Of a stretch of 64,000 nucleotides of DNA, positions 43,137 to 51,986 are shown piece by piece. The notes under the pieces were generated by a model. It worked only from the letters and a program-made list of their open reading frames with translations, did no database searches and was not told the origin of the DNA. Numbering within the stretch: the stretch's first letter is position 1; each line of letters opens with the position of its first letter. The translations under genes were made by a program, and so were the position numbers. The stretch is from CAZDCD01 sp964503885. GTDB lineage: Bacteria; Bacteroidota; Bacteroidia; Bacteroidales; UBA10428. Location of the stretch: NCBI GenBank assembly GCA_964503885.1, contig CAZDCD010000017.1, positions 30,501 through 94,500 on the forward strand, given 5' to 3'.

Positions 43137-44168
43137 TTATTTTAGTGATAAGGCGGCACCTTTAAATGCCAGGAGGTTTTCGGTAGCCACACACGGAGGC
43201 ATTCCTCCGGCACAGGAGAGGATAAACCTGCTCCGCTCGTTCAGTTCCTTTACCTGTTTTACTACTGCCTCACTAACTTCCTCTACCGTGCCTCCCGCAA
43301 GCACATCCCGCGGAGGGATACTTCCCAGCACGGTCATTTTATTCCCTGTGAGTTCCTTGATCTTGTTTACCGGTGTATAAATTCCCGGATTGTATAAATT
43401 TATCCCGATTTCAGGGTAAAAAGCAACCGATGCCTCACATTCGGCATCGTTGTGAAAAAATTTTACAGCCGCTGGCACATCATACAATTCTTTAAAATAG
43501 GGAAGTCCGAATTCCCTGAATTCTTCGGTACCTACGAAACCGACAATATCATCGAGCAGCAGGATCCCGTCGATCGAGGGGAACGTATTACGTTGTACCG
43601 CATGCCATTCGATCAGAAAGTCGGTAATAATCCTCATCAGTGCATGTATCTTTTCGGGTTCCATCAGGCACGTCGTCATAAACTCCGTAACCCCCATAAG
43701 AAAAGTGGCAATATTCATAGGCCCTCTCGACACCGAAAACCTGATCTTATGTCCTGCAGTCTCTATCTGGGGCCGCAACTGTTTCAGCCGGTTGAGAATG
43801 AACGGAAGAAGCCCGTCAGTGGATGGATTCGGTTTTGTGATTTTATCGATATCATCGGTAGATGCGATAATTTTTTCAGCAAAGGGAAACTCATTTTCAT
43901 AGAACAGGCATTTGGCCCCGAAAGCCGAAGGCTCGGTACTCATCCCGTATTCACTCCAGAATCCGGGTAAGAACCATACATCCGGAAATGTTTCAATTGC
44001 CTTCATATTTGCCCTGAACCAGGTCTCATCGCTGGTGTAATAGTCAAGTATTTTGGCGCCATACCAGTTCGGCAGCCAGGGACTATCAATAATAAAACCA
44101 ACAGGGATCTTTTCAGGTTGCTTTCCCCTGATCACATCTATCAGTCCGCTCCATTGTTTATCAGTCAT
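43137..44168 (-). CDS. URO-D-fold methyltransferase-like protein
   Basis: 343 residues of the uroporphyrinogen decarboxylase superfamily, but closer to MtaA/corrinoid-type methyltransferases than to HemE. Seen: KIRFSVSRGPMNIATFLMGV, ILLLDDIVGFVGTEEFREFG, AAVKFFHNDAECEASVAFYP (His and Cys at the zinc site region), and the C-terminal FILSCAGGMPPCVATENLLA matching SCAGGxPPxTPxENL. HemE active-site arginines near the N terminus are absent. Such genes are common in Bacteroidota sugar-acid clusters; their substrate is unknown. Confidence 0.83.
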   Translation of the reverse strand: MTDKQWSGLIDVIRGKQPEKIPVGFIIDSPWLPNWYGAKILDYYTSDETWFRANMKAIETFPDVWFLPGFWSEYGMSTEPSAFGAKCLFYENEFPFAEKIIASTDDIDKITKPNPSTDGLLPFILNRLKQLRPQIETAGHKIRFSVSRGPMNIATFLMGVTEFMTTCLMEPEKIHALMRIITDFLIEWHAVQRNTFPSIDGILLLDDIVGFVGTEEFREFGLPYFKELYDVPAAVKFFHNDAECEASVAFYPEIGINLYNPGIYTPVNKIKELTGNKMTVLGSIPPRDVLAGGTVEEVSEAVVKQVKELNERSRFILSCAGGMPPCVATENLLAFKGAALSLK

Positions 44169-44204
44169 TTGTTCAGTTTTTTGCGTTTAATTTTTTCTGT
44201 TTGA

Positions 44205-45506
44205 TCAACGTTCCTGTTTTTTAATCCGGTATGCTTCAGGTTCATAATCGGGCAGTTTTTTACCTGCAAATACTTTTTTGAGAACGGCGAACCGCTGAAT
44301 TCCGTTGATCATAGGAACAGATATCCAGTCTTCGCCCATCAGCGGCTTCGCATACTCCATAAAATCGTCGGTAACGTCCACTTTGCTTGAAGCGATCCAT
44401 TTTTCCGGGAAAAATCGTTCGGAGAGGGCTACTTTTTCCAGCGGTACTTTGTCATACTTCACATTATAAATAAATCCGGGTTCCCTGATGAGGGTTGCCA
44501 TCCATCCGTTTTCACCCGAAAGGGCAATTTCGACAGCTTTTTGCCCTACTTTGTATGCTTCCTCAAGATCGACCGTTGAGGCATAGATCACCGAATGACG
44601 CTGATCGGTGCCCATCACCTGGCCACGGGCTGATCCGCGTGCCTTTATCCCCCGGTTGTTCAGGTAATTCACCACAGCCTGAAATACAGATATTTTGCTT
44701 GATCCGAAAGCAGTATGGCCGAAGGCATCCCTGATCTCACCGATATTTCCGACATCAAACCCCTCACTGACCACCACAATACACCTGCGGTCTTTTCCAA
44801 GCTGATAATCCACCCGGTCGTAAAGATCTTCGAGGGTAAGCTTCGATTCAGCCATAAAGATCTGCAGCGGCATTTCCCTGTGCGGGTCTGCCAGTCTTGA
44901 TGCGGCCGGGATATACCCTATCTTGCGGCCCATGGCCTGTATAACCAGCACGGGATCGGCGGGGTATGAGCCCATATTTTCTTCGTTGGCATTCTGGATG
45001 ATATGCGACCAGTACCTGGCTACACTGCCATATCCCGGTGTATGATCGATAAGTTTGAATTCGCTGTCGCCCACATCGTTGTCGATGGTTTTGGGGACTC
45101 CCACACTTACCAGGCCGAGGTTGTCGGATTCCGCAAGCTCACTGATCCTGTAAGCAGTATGCTGGGAATCGTTGCCGCCTATATAGAAAAAATACCCGAT
45201 ATTGTGTTCCCTGAAAACATCCATGACACGCCTGAAATCTTTCTTCTGGTCGTCTTTCAGCTTATACCTGCAGGTGCCTATGCTGCCGGCGGCGGGCGTA
45301 ACCCTGAGCAGGGCTATTTCTTCCTCCGGCTGAACAGAAAGGTTGAGCAGCTCTTCTTTCAGCACCCCTTCAATGCCGTGCCAGCCAGCATAAATGGTAC
45401 CAAATTTTTCAGGAAAACGTTTGCAACCTTCGATTATACCGCGAAGGGAATTGTTGATCACGGGCGAAGGTCCTCCTGATTGAGCGATGACTACGTTTCT
45501 TAACAT
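44205..45506 (-). CDS. 6-phosphofructokinase, probably PPi-dependent
   Basis: 433 residues of the PFK family. Seen: NVVIAQSGGPSPVINNSLRG, FFYIGGNDSQHTAYRISELA and SVGVPKTIDNDVGDSEFKLI, followed by VIQAMGRKIGYIPAASRLAD. The catalytic-region GGNDS and PKTIDND (instead of GGDGS and PGTIDND) are features of pyrophosphate-dependent or ambiguous enzymes. It phosphorylates fructose 6-phosphate reversibly. As part of the LacI-controlled run it may channel products of sugar-acid catabolism into glycolysis; alternatively it could act on sedoheptulose 7-phosphate, as some PPi-PFKs do. Confidence 0.9.
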   Translation of the reverse strand: MLRNVVIAQSGGPSPVINNSLRGIIEGCKRFPEKFGTIYAGWHGIEGVLKEELLNLSVQPEEEIALLRVTPAAGSIGTCRYKLKDDQKKDFRRVMDVFREHNIGYFFYIGGNDSQHTAYRISELAESDNLGLVSVGVPKTIDNDVGDSEFKLIDHTPGYGSVARYWSHIIQNANEENMGSYPADPVLVIQAMGRKIGYIPAASRLADPHREMPLQIFMAESKLTLEDLYDRVDYQLGKDRRCIVVVSEGFDVGNIGEIRDAFGHTAFGSSKISVFQAVVNYLNNRGIKARGSARGQVMGTDQRHSVIYASTVDLEEAYKVGQKAVEIALSGENGWMATLIREPGFIYNVKYDKVPLEKVALSERFFPEKWIASSKVDVTDDFMEYAKPLMGEDWISVPMINGIQRFAVLKKVFAGKKLPDYEPEAYRIKKQER

Positions 45507-45601
45507 ATATATACTCTTTTATGATAAACCCTCTTTAGTAGTTGAGGGTGAAGAATATCTACTTTTGTTCACCTGTTCTTCACCGCTTTTCCCCGACATC
45601 C

Positions 45602-46453
45602 TCAAACTCCCCCGTAAGCACTGTATCCTCCGTCGACCGGCAGCACTATGCCGGTAATGAAATTCGAGACATCGGACAAAAGAAACAGTGTGGCCCCCTG
45701 CAAATCTTCCACTTCTCCGTATTTTCCCACCGGCGTATTGCTTATTATTTTTTTACCTCTCGCTGTGGCTTCCCCGGTCTTTTCATCGATAAGAAGAAAC
45801 CTGTTCTGGTTAGTGAGGAAAAATCCCGGAGCAATAGCATTCACCCGTATGCCGGTTTTGGCAAAATGTACCGCCATCCATTGCGTGAAATTATTGATTG
45901 CGGCTTTTGCTGCCGAATATGCGGGTATCTTTGTCAGTGGTCTGAATGAATTCATGGAGGAGACATTGAGTACAGCACCCTTACCTTTGTCGAGCATATC
46001 CCTTGTGAAAACCGTTGACGGCAACAACGTACCTGTGAAATTCAGGTCGAATACCTTCTGAAACCCCTCAGCCTGCAATCCGAAAAAGGTATCTTCCAAC
46101 CCGTTCTTCATATTTTTTTCAATCTGCTCTGCTTTTGTAGTGGCCGACGGATGATTACCTCCGGCAGCATTGATCAACATGTCGATCTTGCCCATTCTGC
46201 TGTTAATCTCCCGGTGTGCATTTTCCAATGAAGCACGTTCGAGAACACTGGCCCCTACACCGATGCATGCCGTGCCTGATTCTTTTTCAGCTTCCGCAGC
46301 AACCTTCTCGGCCAACTCTTTATCGATATCGAGTATCGCGGTTTTTACCCCGACCGAAACCAGTGCATTCACCATGGCTTTTCCGATAACACCTGCACCG
46401 CCTGTTATCACGCACACTTTGTTATTGAGATCACCGAACGAAATTTTTTGCAT
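45602..46453 (-). CDS. SDR-family oxidoreductase, probable fructuronate (D-mannonate) oxidoreductase
   Basis: Short-chain dehydrogenase of 283 residues. Seen: KVCVITGGAGVIGKAMVNAL (GxxGxG), LINAAGGNHPSATTKAEQIE, VLNVSSMNSFRPLTKIPAYS with catalytic Ser, and YSAAKAAINNF (YxxxK), and NAIAPGFFLTNQNRFLL. SDR-type mannonate oxidoreductases (YjmF-like) occur in uronate clusters of Bacteroidota and Firmicutes. Its place directly after the LacI-type regulator (4-bp gap) and opposite uxaE/uxaC suggests it reduces fructuronate to mannonate. 2-deoxygluconate dehydrogenase is the main alternative. Confidence 0.85.
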   Translation of the reverse strand: MQKISFGDLNNKVCVITGGAGVIGKAMVNALVSVGVKTAILDIDKELAEKVAAEAEKESGTACIGVGASVLERASLENAHREINSRMGKIDMLINAAGGNHPSATTKAEQIEKNMKNGLEDTFFGLQAEGFQKVFDLNFTGTLLPSTVFTRDMLDKGKGAVLNVSSMNSFRPLTKIPAYSAAKAAINNFTQWMAVHFAKTGIRVNAIAPGFFLTNQNRFLLIDEKTGEATARGKKIISNTPVGKYGEVEDLQGATLFLLSDVSNFITGIVLPVDGGYSAYGGV

Positions 46454-46456
46454 TTT

Positions 46457-47551
46457 CTACTGATTTAATGATTCAACATAATATTGCAGGTTTTCTTTCG
46501 TAATAATATCTATGGGAAGATAAAAGTTTTTCCTGTACCCCCTCTTGAAAACCAGGTGATTGAGAAGTGCCATAATGCCGTAATATCCCTGGTCAACAGG
46601 TTTCTGACTGATCAGAAAATCTATGGTACCATCCTCAAGGAACGGAATGTTTTCTTCGGTAAGGTCGTAACCGATAAGCTTTGTCCTGATATTGTTGGAA
46701 TTCAGATACCGGGCTACCTTAAATACCCGCGAGCTGGGTACAAACAACCCGTTGATGGTAAGGTAGGTAGCAAATGATTCCTCCAGCCTCATATTTACTT
46801 CCTCCTGCCCCGTATCTTCAATGTTTACTGTATGTATTTTCGCTCTGGCATCCGGATGGTCCGCAAAGAATTTTTCAAACCCCTTGTTTCTTTTAAGGAT
46901 ATGCCGGTGACCCGCCAGAAGCTGAGAGATATTTACGACCAGAAGTTCAGTACCCGGCGGAAAACCAATGCTCATGAGTCTTCCGGCCAGATAACCGCTC
47001 TGGATGGAATCCTGACCGATATACGAAAGGTAATTGAGCTCTTCGATGTTGGAATTGATGAATACAAAAGGAATGCCCTTTTCGTCGCATAGCCTGGTAA
47101 AGGTAACAGCCTGCTCATATTGTACAGGGGCCAGCAGTATAGCATCGGGGACTGATTTCAGTATTTTTGCCGAAAGCGACTGAAAGGATGCCGGATCAAA
47201 GAGATCGAACAGGTAATATTCCACTTCGATGCCGAAATGAACGGTCTCGGATACCGCTTTTCTCACCCCGGCCAGGGGGGCATTCCAGAAACTGCTGTCG
47301 CTTTGTACCCTGGGTATCAATACGGCTATACGATGAGGCCTTTTTGTGGCAAGCGCGCTTGCCAGAACATCCGGGCTGTAATTTACTTTTTCAATAATTT
47401 TAAGGATCTTTTTTCGGGTCTGGTCGGAAACTTCACCGCGGTTGTGAATGACCCGGTCGACGGTGCCGATGGAGACATTTGCCTGTTTTGCTATGTCTGT
47501 GATCCTTATCTTTTTAGGTGTTTTGATACGATCGGGGTTTACATTTTTCAA
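46457..47551 (-). CDS. LacI-family transcriptional regulator of the uronate genes
   Basis: 364 residues. N-terminal HTH: RITDIAKQANVSIGTVDRVI (the recognition helix with hinge region up to about 70), then the periplasmic-binding-like effector domain (IAVLIPRVQSDSSFWNAPLA, IGQDSIQSGYLAGRLMSIGF, FVPSSRVFKVARYLNSNNIR, KLIGYDLTEENIPFLEDGTI). The 'VDRVI' signature places it with the xylose/uronate-type LacI members of Bacteroidota. It reads away from uxaE, and two almost identical palindromes lie between the two start codons, so autoregulation and control of both divergent transcripts is likely. Effector probably a uronate-derived sugar acid (inference). Confidence 0.92.
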   Translation of the reverse strand: MKNVNPDRIKTPKKIRITDIAKQANVSIGTVDRVIHNRGEVSDQTRKKILKIIEKVNYSPDVLASALATKRPHRIAVLIPRVQSDSSFWNAPLAGVRKAVSETVHFGIEVEYYLFDLFDPASFQSLSAKILKSVPDAILLAPVQYEQAVTFTRLCDEKGIPFVFINSNIEELNYLSYIGQDSIQSGYLAGRLMSIGFPPGTELLVVNISQLLAGHRHILKRNKGFEKFFADHPDARAKIHTVNIEDTGQEEVNMRLEESFATYLTINGLFVPSSRVFKVARYLNSNNIRTKLIGYDLTEENIPFLEDGTIDFLISQKPVDQGYYGIMALLNHLVFKRGYRKNFYLPIDIITKENLQYYVESLNQ

Positions 47552-47567
47552 TCATGAACGGTTTTTC

Positions 47568-47581
47568 CGTGTACGTACACG
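47568..47581. promoter_or_regulatory. LacI-type operator O1 (perfect palindrome)
   Basis: CGTGTACGTACACG, a perfect 14-bp palindrome 17 bp upstream of the regulator start codon. It lies just after a minus-strand -7 box (47589-47596), where a bound repressor would block transcription of its own gene. Its twin O2 (one substitution) is centred 68 bp away. Confidence 0.8.
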
Positions 47582-47588
47582 ACATCAG

Positions 47589-47596
47589 CAAAAATA
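47589..47596 (-). promoter_or_regulatory. Minus-strand -7 box of the lacI-family gene
   Basis: Read on the minus strand the octamer is TATTTTTG, a full match to TAnnTTTG. It ends 8 bp before O1 and 38 bp before the start codon. The upstream -33 element is weak, so only the -7 box is called. Confidence 0.45.
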
Positions 47597-47635
47597 TAAA
47601 AAAAATTAAGATATGGAAAAAATTTTTCGTATTTT

Positions 47636-47649
47636 CGTGTGCGTACACG
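47636..47649. promoter_or_regulatory. LacI-type operator O2
   Basis: CGTGTGCGTACACG, differing from O1 by one base (G for A), centred 68 bp from O1 and 38 bp before the uxaE ATG. A TATTTTCG octamer (47630-47637) overlaps it and may be the uxaE -7 box. The spacing of about 6.5 helical turns could allow looping between the two sites. Confidence 0.75.
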
Positions 47650-47680
47650 GAAAAATATTTTTGAATTAAGGAAATCATTT

Positions 47681-48928
47681 ATGAAGCTTGGAAAATATTC
47701 GTTTGGAACAGGCGACAGGTTTGGTATGCAGGGATCATATCTGTTGAGGGCCGTCCTAAAGGCCGGTGAAGCAGGGATTGAGATCGTCCCCGTATGGAAT
47801 AAATCGAACAGGGAACATGCTATTCTTCATACAGAGCCGGCTGACGTTCGCACTGAAGCCGATGCGTCTGTAAAAGATATCGGGTATACCGGACAATACC
47901 TGGTGGATGCCGATCATATTAACCTGACCAATGTGGAGAAGTTCATACCGCACAGTGATTTTTTTACGATCGATGTGGCTGACTTTATCGGCAAAAAGGC
48001 ACTTGATGATGATATCAGGAAATTTCTCGAATACAACCGGAAATATATCGGTCAGTTATTTATTCCCGGAATTAACCAACCGCTTAATGTCACGGAAAAC
48101 CTTTTAAAAAAGGTGGCCGAAAACTATTTGTATGCGGTAAAGGAAGCACGGAATATTTATCAGTTCATCGCCGAAAGAAAAGGAAGCCGGAGCTTTATCC
48201 CCGAGGTATCGATGGACGAGGTCAGCATTCCGCAGACACCCGTGGAGTTGTTTTTTATCCTGAATGCCCTGTCGTATTATGAGGTACCGGTGCAGACAAT
48301 TGCCCCCAAATTTACGGGCAGATTTAACAAGGGAGTGGATTTTTCGGGTGATATCGCGACTTTTACGAGGGAATTCGAAGACGACCTGCTTGTCATTGAT
48401 TTTGCCGTAGAAGAATTCGGCCTGCCGGGTAACCTAAAACTGAGTGTTCATTCCGGAAGCGACAAGTTTAGCATTTACCCGGTAATGGGTGAGCTGATCA
48501 AAAAACACAACAAGGGAATTCATATAAAAACCGCCGGCACTACCTGGCTTGAAGAAATTACAGGCCTTGCCCTGGCGGGGGGTGAAGCCCTTGAGCTGGC
48601 CAGATCGGTTTATGCCAAAGCGTTTGAGCGGAAGGACGAGTTATGTGCACCGTATGCCTCGGTAATTGACATCAATTTCGAAGAACTGCCTGATCCTGCT
48701 GCTGTGAACCAATGGAGCGCAGATAAATTCGCCGGGACCCTGAGGCATGTTCCCGGACATGCCGATTTCGATCCCAATGTCAGGCAGCTGATGCATGTGG
48801 CCTACAAAATTGCAGCAGAATACGGCAACATCTATACACATCACGTCATGGCAAATAGTGAGCTGGTAGGGAAACAGGTGTATGAAAATATTTACGACCG
48901 TCATATCAAACGGTTATTTGCTCTTTAA
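47681..48928 (+). CDS. uxaE: Tagaturonate/fructuronate epimerase
   Basis: Metal-dependent C4 epimerase linking the galacturonate and glucuronate routes. The ATG at 47681 (MKLGKYSFGTGDRFGMQGSY) matches the start of characterised relatives and gives 415 residues; the frame begins at 47639 upstream inside the operator region. Seen: NKSNREHAILHTEPADVRTE, DADHINLTNVEKFIPHSDFF, the metal-site region FAVEEFGLPGNLKLSVHSGS followed by DKFSIYP, GIHIKTAGTTWLEEITGLAL, and FDPNVRQLMHVAYKIAAEYG. Recognition rests on overall similarity to UxaE. Divergent from the regulator gene; followed 284 bp later by uxaC. Confidence 0.85.
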   Translation: MKLGKYSFGTGDRFGMQGSYLLRAVLKAGEAGIEIVPVWNKSNREHAILHTEPADVRTEADASVKDIGYTGQYLVDADHINLTNVEKFIPHSDFFTIDVADFIGKKALDDDIRKFLEYNRKYIGQLFIPGINQPLNVTENLLKKVAENYLYAVKEARNIYQFIAERKGSRSFIPEVSMDEVSIPQTPVELFFILNALSYYEVPVQTIAPKFTGRFNKGVDFSGDIATFTREFEDDLLVIDFAVEEFGLPGNLKLSVHSGSDKFSIYPVMGELIKKHNKGIHIKTAGTTWLEEITGLALAGGEALELARSVYAKAFERKDELCAPYASVIDINFEELPDPAAVNQWSADKFAGTLRHVPGHADFDPNVRQLMHVAYKIAAEYGNIYTHHVMANSELVGKQVYENIYDRHIKRLFAL

Positions 48929-49212
48929 ATGATAGTTATATCCCTCTGATTTTGAATAATTTCGCATTATTGATCAATAAGGTATGTAAGAATATTTATG
49001 CATCATAAAATTATTGCAACTCCGCTTGTCTGGGTGCTGTTATAGCTGATAAAAAATATGAATGCCACCGGGTCACAAAAACTCAAAGAAATAACAAAGA
49101 AATACAAGACTAAATGATTAAATTACTGAAACATATAATTTATATTTTATTCCTGAATCATATAAAGTCAGAGATGAAATTGTTTTAAATGGTTATCTTT
49201 TAATCTAAATCC

Positions 49213-50625
49213 ATGAATAAATTTATCGACGAAAATTTTTTGCTGCCTTCCGAAACAGCGCGCATACTTTTCCACGAGCATGCCCGTAAGATGCCTATCA
49301 TTGATTACCATTGCCACCTCAATCCGAAAGAAATTGCCGACGACAGGAAATTCGAAAACCTTACGCAGATCTGGCTCTACGGCGACCATTACAAGTGGAG
49401 GGCCATGCGCACCAACGGGGCAGAGGAGAAATACTGTACCGGCAATGCCTCCGACTGGGAGAAGTTTGAAAAGTGGGCCGAAACGGTTCCGTTTACCATC
49501 AGGAACCCGTTATACCACTGGACCCATCTTGAGCTGAAAACAGCTTTCGGGATCGGGAAGATCCTCGATCCTTCAACAGCCCGGCACATTTATGATGATG
49601 CATCGGCAAAGCTTAAAACGGATGACTATTCGGTCAGGAATCTCATGAGAAAGTACCGGGTGGAAGTGGTTTGCACCACCGACGACCCGGTGGATTCGCT
49701 CGAACACCACCGCAAGATCAGGCAGGATGGGTTCGAGATCAGGGTTTTGCCTGCATGGCGCCCCGACAAAGCTATTGCCGTTGAAAATCCCGAATCGTAC
49801 AACAAATACCTGGATACACTTGCCGAAGTTTCAGGCATTGAAATAGTCAGGTTGAGCGACCTGGTTTCTGCCCTGGAAAAACGGCATGATTTTTTTCACA
49901 GGAACGGATGCAGGCTTTCCGACCACGGACTGGAAGTCCCGCACGCCGATGAATATACCGATCCCGAGATCAAATCGATATTTAACAAGGTGCGGGGTGG
50001 GATAGCCCCCACAAAAGAAGAAACCGGCAAATTCAAATCGGCTTTGCTCTATGAACTGGGTGTGATGGATCATAAAAAAGGATGGGTGCAGCAGTTCCAT
50101 CTCGGCGCCCTGCGCAACAACAACAGCCGCCTTTTCAGACAACTGGGACCGGATACCGGATTCGACTCCATCGCCGATCAGAATATTGCAGCACCGTTGT
50201 CGAAGTTCCTTGATAGGCTCGATGAGAAGAACCAGCTCGCCAAAACCATCCTGTATAACCTCAATCCGGGTGACAACGAAGTGGTGGCTGCGATGACGGG
50301 GAATTTCCAGGACGGATCGGTGCCCGGAAAAATACAGTTCGGATCGGCATGGTGGTTCCTCGACCAGAAAAACGGCATGGAAAAGCAGTTGGACGCGCTT
50401 TCAATGCTCGGGCTGCTAAGCCGCTTTGTCGGCATGCTTACCGATTCCAGGAGCTTTCTCTCATACCCCCGTCACGAATATTTCAGGCGGATCCTCTGCA
50501 ACCTTATCGGAAGGGATGTGGAGAACGGAGAAATACCCGGTGATATGGAACTCCTGGGGCAGATGGTGAAAAACATCAGCTATTACAATGCAAGAAATTA
50601 TTTCAGATTTCATGAAGTGGAGTAG
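49213..50625 (+). CDS. uxaC: Glucuronate/galacturonate isomerase (uronate isomerase)
   Basis: Converts D-glucuronate to D-fructuronate and D-galacturonate to D-tagaturonate. 470 residues, normal length; amidohydrolase-like barrel. Seen: MPIIDYHCHLNPKEIADDRK (metal-binding HxH), LTQIWLYGDHYKWRAMRTNG, HWTHLELKTAFGI, VVCTTDDPVDSLEHHRKI, the metal region GWVQQFHLGALRNNNSRLFR, GMLTDSRSFLSYPRHEYFRR. Complete. With uxaE upstream and the SDR reductase on the other strand it forms the upper uronate route; uxuA, kdgK and kdgA are not in the window. Confidence 0.96.
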   Translation: MNKFIDENFLLPSETARILFHEHARKMPIIDYHCHLNPKEIADDRKFENLTQIWLYGDHYKWRAMRTNGAEEKYCTGNASDWEKFEKWAETVPFTIRNPLYHWTHLELKTAFGIGKILDPSTARHIYDDASAKLKTDDYSVRNLMRKYRVEVVCTTDDPVDSLEHHRKIRQDGFEIRVLPAWRPDKAIAVENPESYNKYLDTLAEVSGIEIVRLSDLVSALEKRHDFFHRNGCRLSDHGLEVPHADEYTDPEIKSIFNKVRGGIAPTKEETGKFKSALLYELGVMDHKKGWVQQFHLGALRNNNSRLFRQLGPDTGFDSIADQNIAAPLSKFLDRLDEKNQLAKTILYNLNPGDNEVVAAMTGNFQDGSVPGKIQFGSAWWFLDQKNGMEKQLDALSMLGLLSRFVGMLTDSRSFLSYPRHEYFRRILCNLIGRDVENGEIPGDMELLGQMVKNISYYNARNYFRFHEVE

Positions 50626-50813
50626 GGAGGTACGATATTACTTTCTCTTTTACATAAAAATCGGAATTCACTTGTTGATTAAAACATGAAGCAGTTGAAA
50701 TAACGACCTTGTTATTATTGCACTATTCACCAAAACGAAATTCTCACATTAAGATGCATACAAAAAATATTGAAGAATATCCTAACGCAGAGAACCATGG
50801 CCTGAATTTTTTG

Positions 50814-50839
50814 GTACTTTTTGATCAGGCAAAAAGTAC
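50814..50839. repeat. Hairpin related to the ends of dispersed repeats A/B
   Basis: GTACTTTTTG (50814-50823) pairs perfectly with CAAAAAGTAC (50830-50839). The same layout (TTTTTTGGTxCTTTTTG, short loop, CAAAAAGxAC) occurs at 51727-51753 and 52806-52836 inside repeats A and B, so this looks like a third, shortened relative. It lies in the space after uxaC and before the convergent osmC-type gene. Confidence 0.6.
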
Positions 50840-50895
50840 GATGCTTTTTCAGAAGGCCATTTCACCTATAACATATGATTTAAAATCCTGTTCTC

Positions 50896-51324
50896 TCAGG
50901 ATTTTAATCTGGCATCCAGCGTAATTTCCGCAGCTTTCAGCAACCGCGACACCGGACAGTTCTTTCCGGCGTCTCCGGCCAGCTTCATGAATGCATCGTT
51001 ATTGATGCCATCCACTATTCCTTCTGTTTCCAGGTGGATTTTTGTAATGGTGGGCCTGCCGTCGATGAAATCGAGCGTTACCGACGCTTTGGTGCTTACT
51101 TCCAGGGGTTTATATCCTTCTTTTGCCAGCATATCCGAAAAGGCCATTGAATAACAGGCAGCATGTGCTGCACCTATCAGTTCTTCGGGATTGGTCCCCC
51201 GTCCGTCCCCGAACCGTGAGGCAAAATTATAGGGAGTCTGATACCCGGTGGATGAAAGCTTCAGTTCCCCGCTTCCTTCTTTAAGATTGCCTTTCCATAC
51301 TGCTGATGCATTTCTTACGTTCAT
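50896..51324 (-). CDS. OsmC/Ohr-family peroxiredoxin
   Basis: Thiol-dependent hydroperoxide reductase, 142 residues. Seen: AVWKGNLKEGSGELKLSSTG, FASRFGDGRGTNPEELIGAA, HAACYSMAFSDMLAKEGY containing the first catalytic Cys after the AAHAAC block, and NCPVSRLLKAAEITLDA with the second Cys. The conserved Arg/Glu of the N-terminal half are present. Complete family member; protects against organic peroxides. Subclass (OsmC rather than Ohr) fits the NCPVSR motif. Confidence 0.93.
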   Translation of the reverse strand: MNVRNASAVWKGNLKEGSGELKLSSTGYQTPYNFASRFGDGRGTNPEELIGAAHAACYSMAFSDMLAKEGYKPLEVSTKASVTLDFIDGRPTITKIHLETEGIVDGINNDAFMKLAGDAGKNCPVSRLLKAAEITLDARLKS

Positions 51325-51574
51325 AATGCGGTGTTTTTATTTACCAATATACAGTATCAAACACACGCTCCGGCAAAATGTTCATGAAATAACCGGCGGA
51401 GAGGGGAGAAAGCAAATACCGACTAATGCCTGTCCCGGTTTACCGGGAGAACAAGAAATGATGAATGATGATGTAGCCACTTTGTAAATCGAAATCAATA
51501 ATTATGAGGAAGGCATAAATGCCCTACAGGTATCTAATGAGGCTGCCAAAAAAGTAACGGACAGCCTCATGAAT

Positions 51575-51781
51575 CACCTGGGGGGCTTGTGCAGCTTGAG
51601 CTAAACATGTGTATGAAATCATCTGCCATAACAGATGGTATGACTGCAAAGCACATGTATCATAATCAGGGTGCGATGGCCGGACAAAACGCCCGGCCGA
51701 GGGTTCGTTTTGTCTGGATTTTTTTGGTTCTTTTTGCTTAAGGCAAAAAGAACATTATCTTATCTGGTAGAAATATCAATT
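51575..51781. repeat. Dispersed repeat, copy A
   Basis: A 207-bp block reappears at 52635-52864 (copy B, with about 22 extra bp) in the same orientation. Shared landmarks: GGGGGGCTTGTGCAGCTTGA at the start, a hairpin CATCTGCCATAACAGATG, a compound stem (GACAAAACG...CGTTTTGTC), and a final perfect stem GTTCTTTTTGC...GCAAAAAGAAC. The gap 51325-51986 (662 bp) also has short A-rich hairpins near 51910; no gene is supportable in it. The element looks non-coding and highly structured. Confidence 0.8.
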
Positions 51782-51986
51782 ACAAATAAAAAAAATACTG
51801 TATAGGATGAATGAGAAACCCTCCCGATAGGCCAGGTCTCCGCTTTCGCGGGGATGCAACGCTCCCGGTATGGTTGAAGTCTTAGCCGAACAAGGCAATA
51901 CTGTTGCAAAAAATGCAACAAATTTGAAAATATTTGCAAAAATTGCAACTGATGAATGCTGACCTAACGCTGAAGATTTCTATACA

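Noticed and set aside
43137..44168. HemE (uroporphyrinogen decarboxylase of haem synthesis)
   Set aside because: The N-terminal HemE arginine motif is absent and the C terminus has the SCAGGxPP...EN motif of MtaA-like methyltransferases; the context is catabolic.
44205..45506. ATP-dependent PfkA as the name of the phosphofructokinase
   Set aside because: GGNDS and PKTIDND differ from the ATP-type GGDGS/PGTIDND, so the PPi type is more likely.
48929..49212. Regulatory RNA or gene between uxaE and uxaC
   Set aside because: 284 bp of AT-rich sequence without a convincing frame, hairpin or promoter pair; only an unspecific promoter can be presumed.
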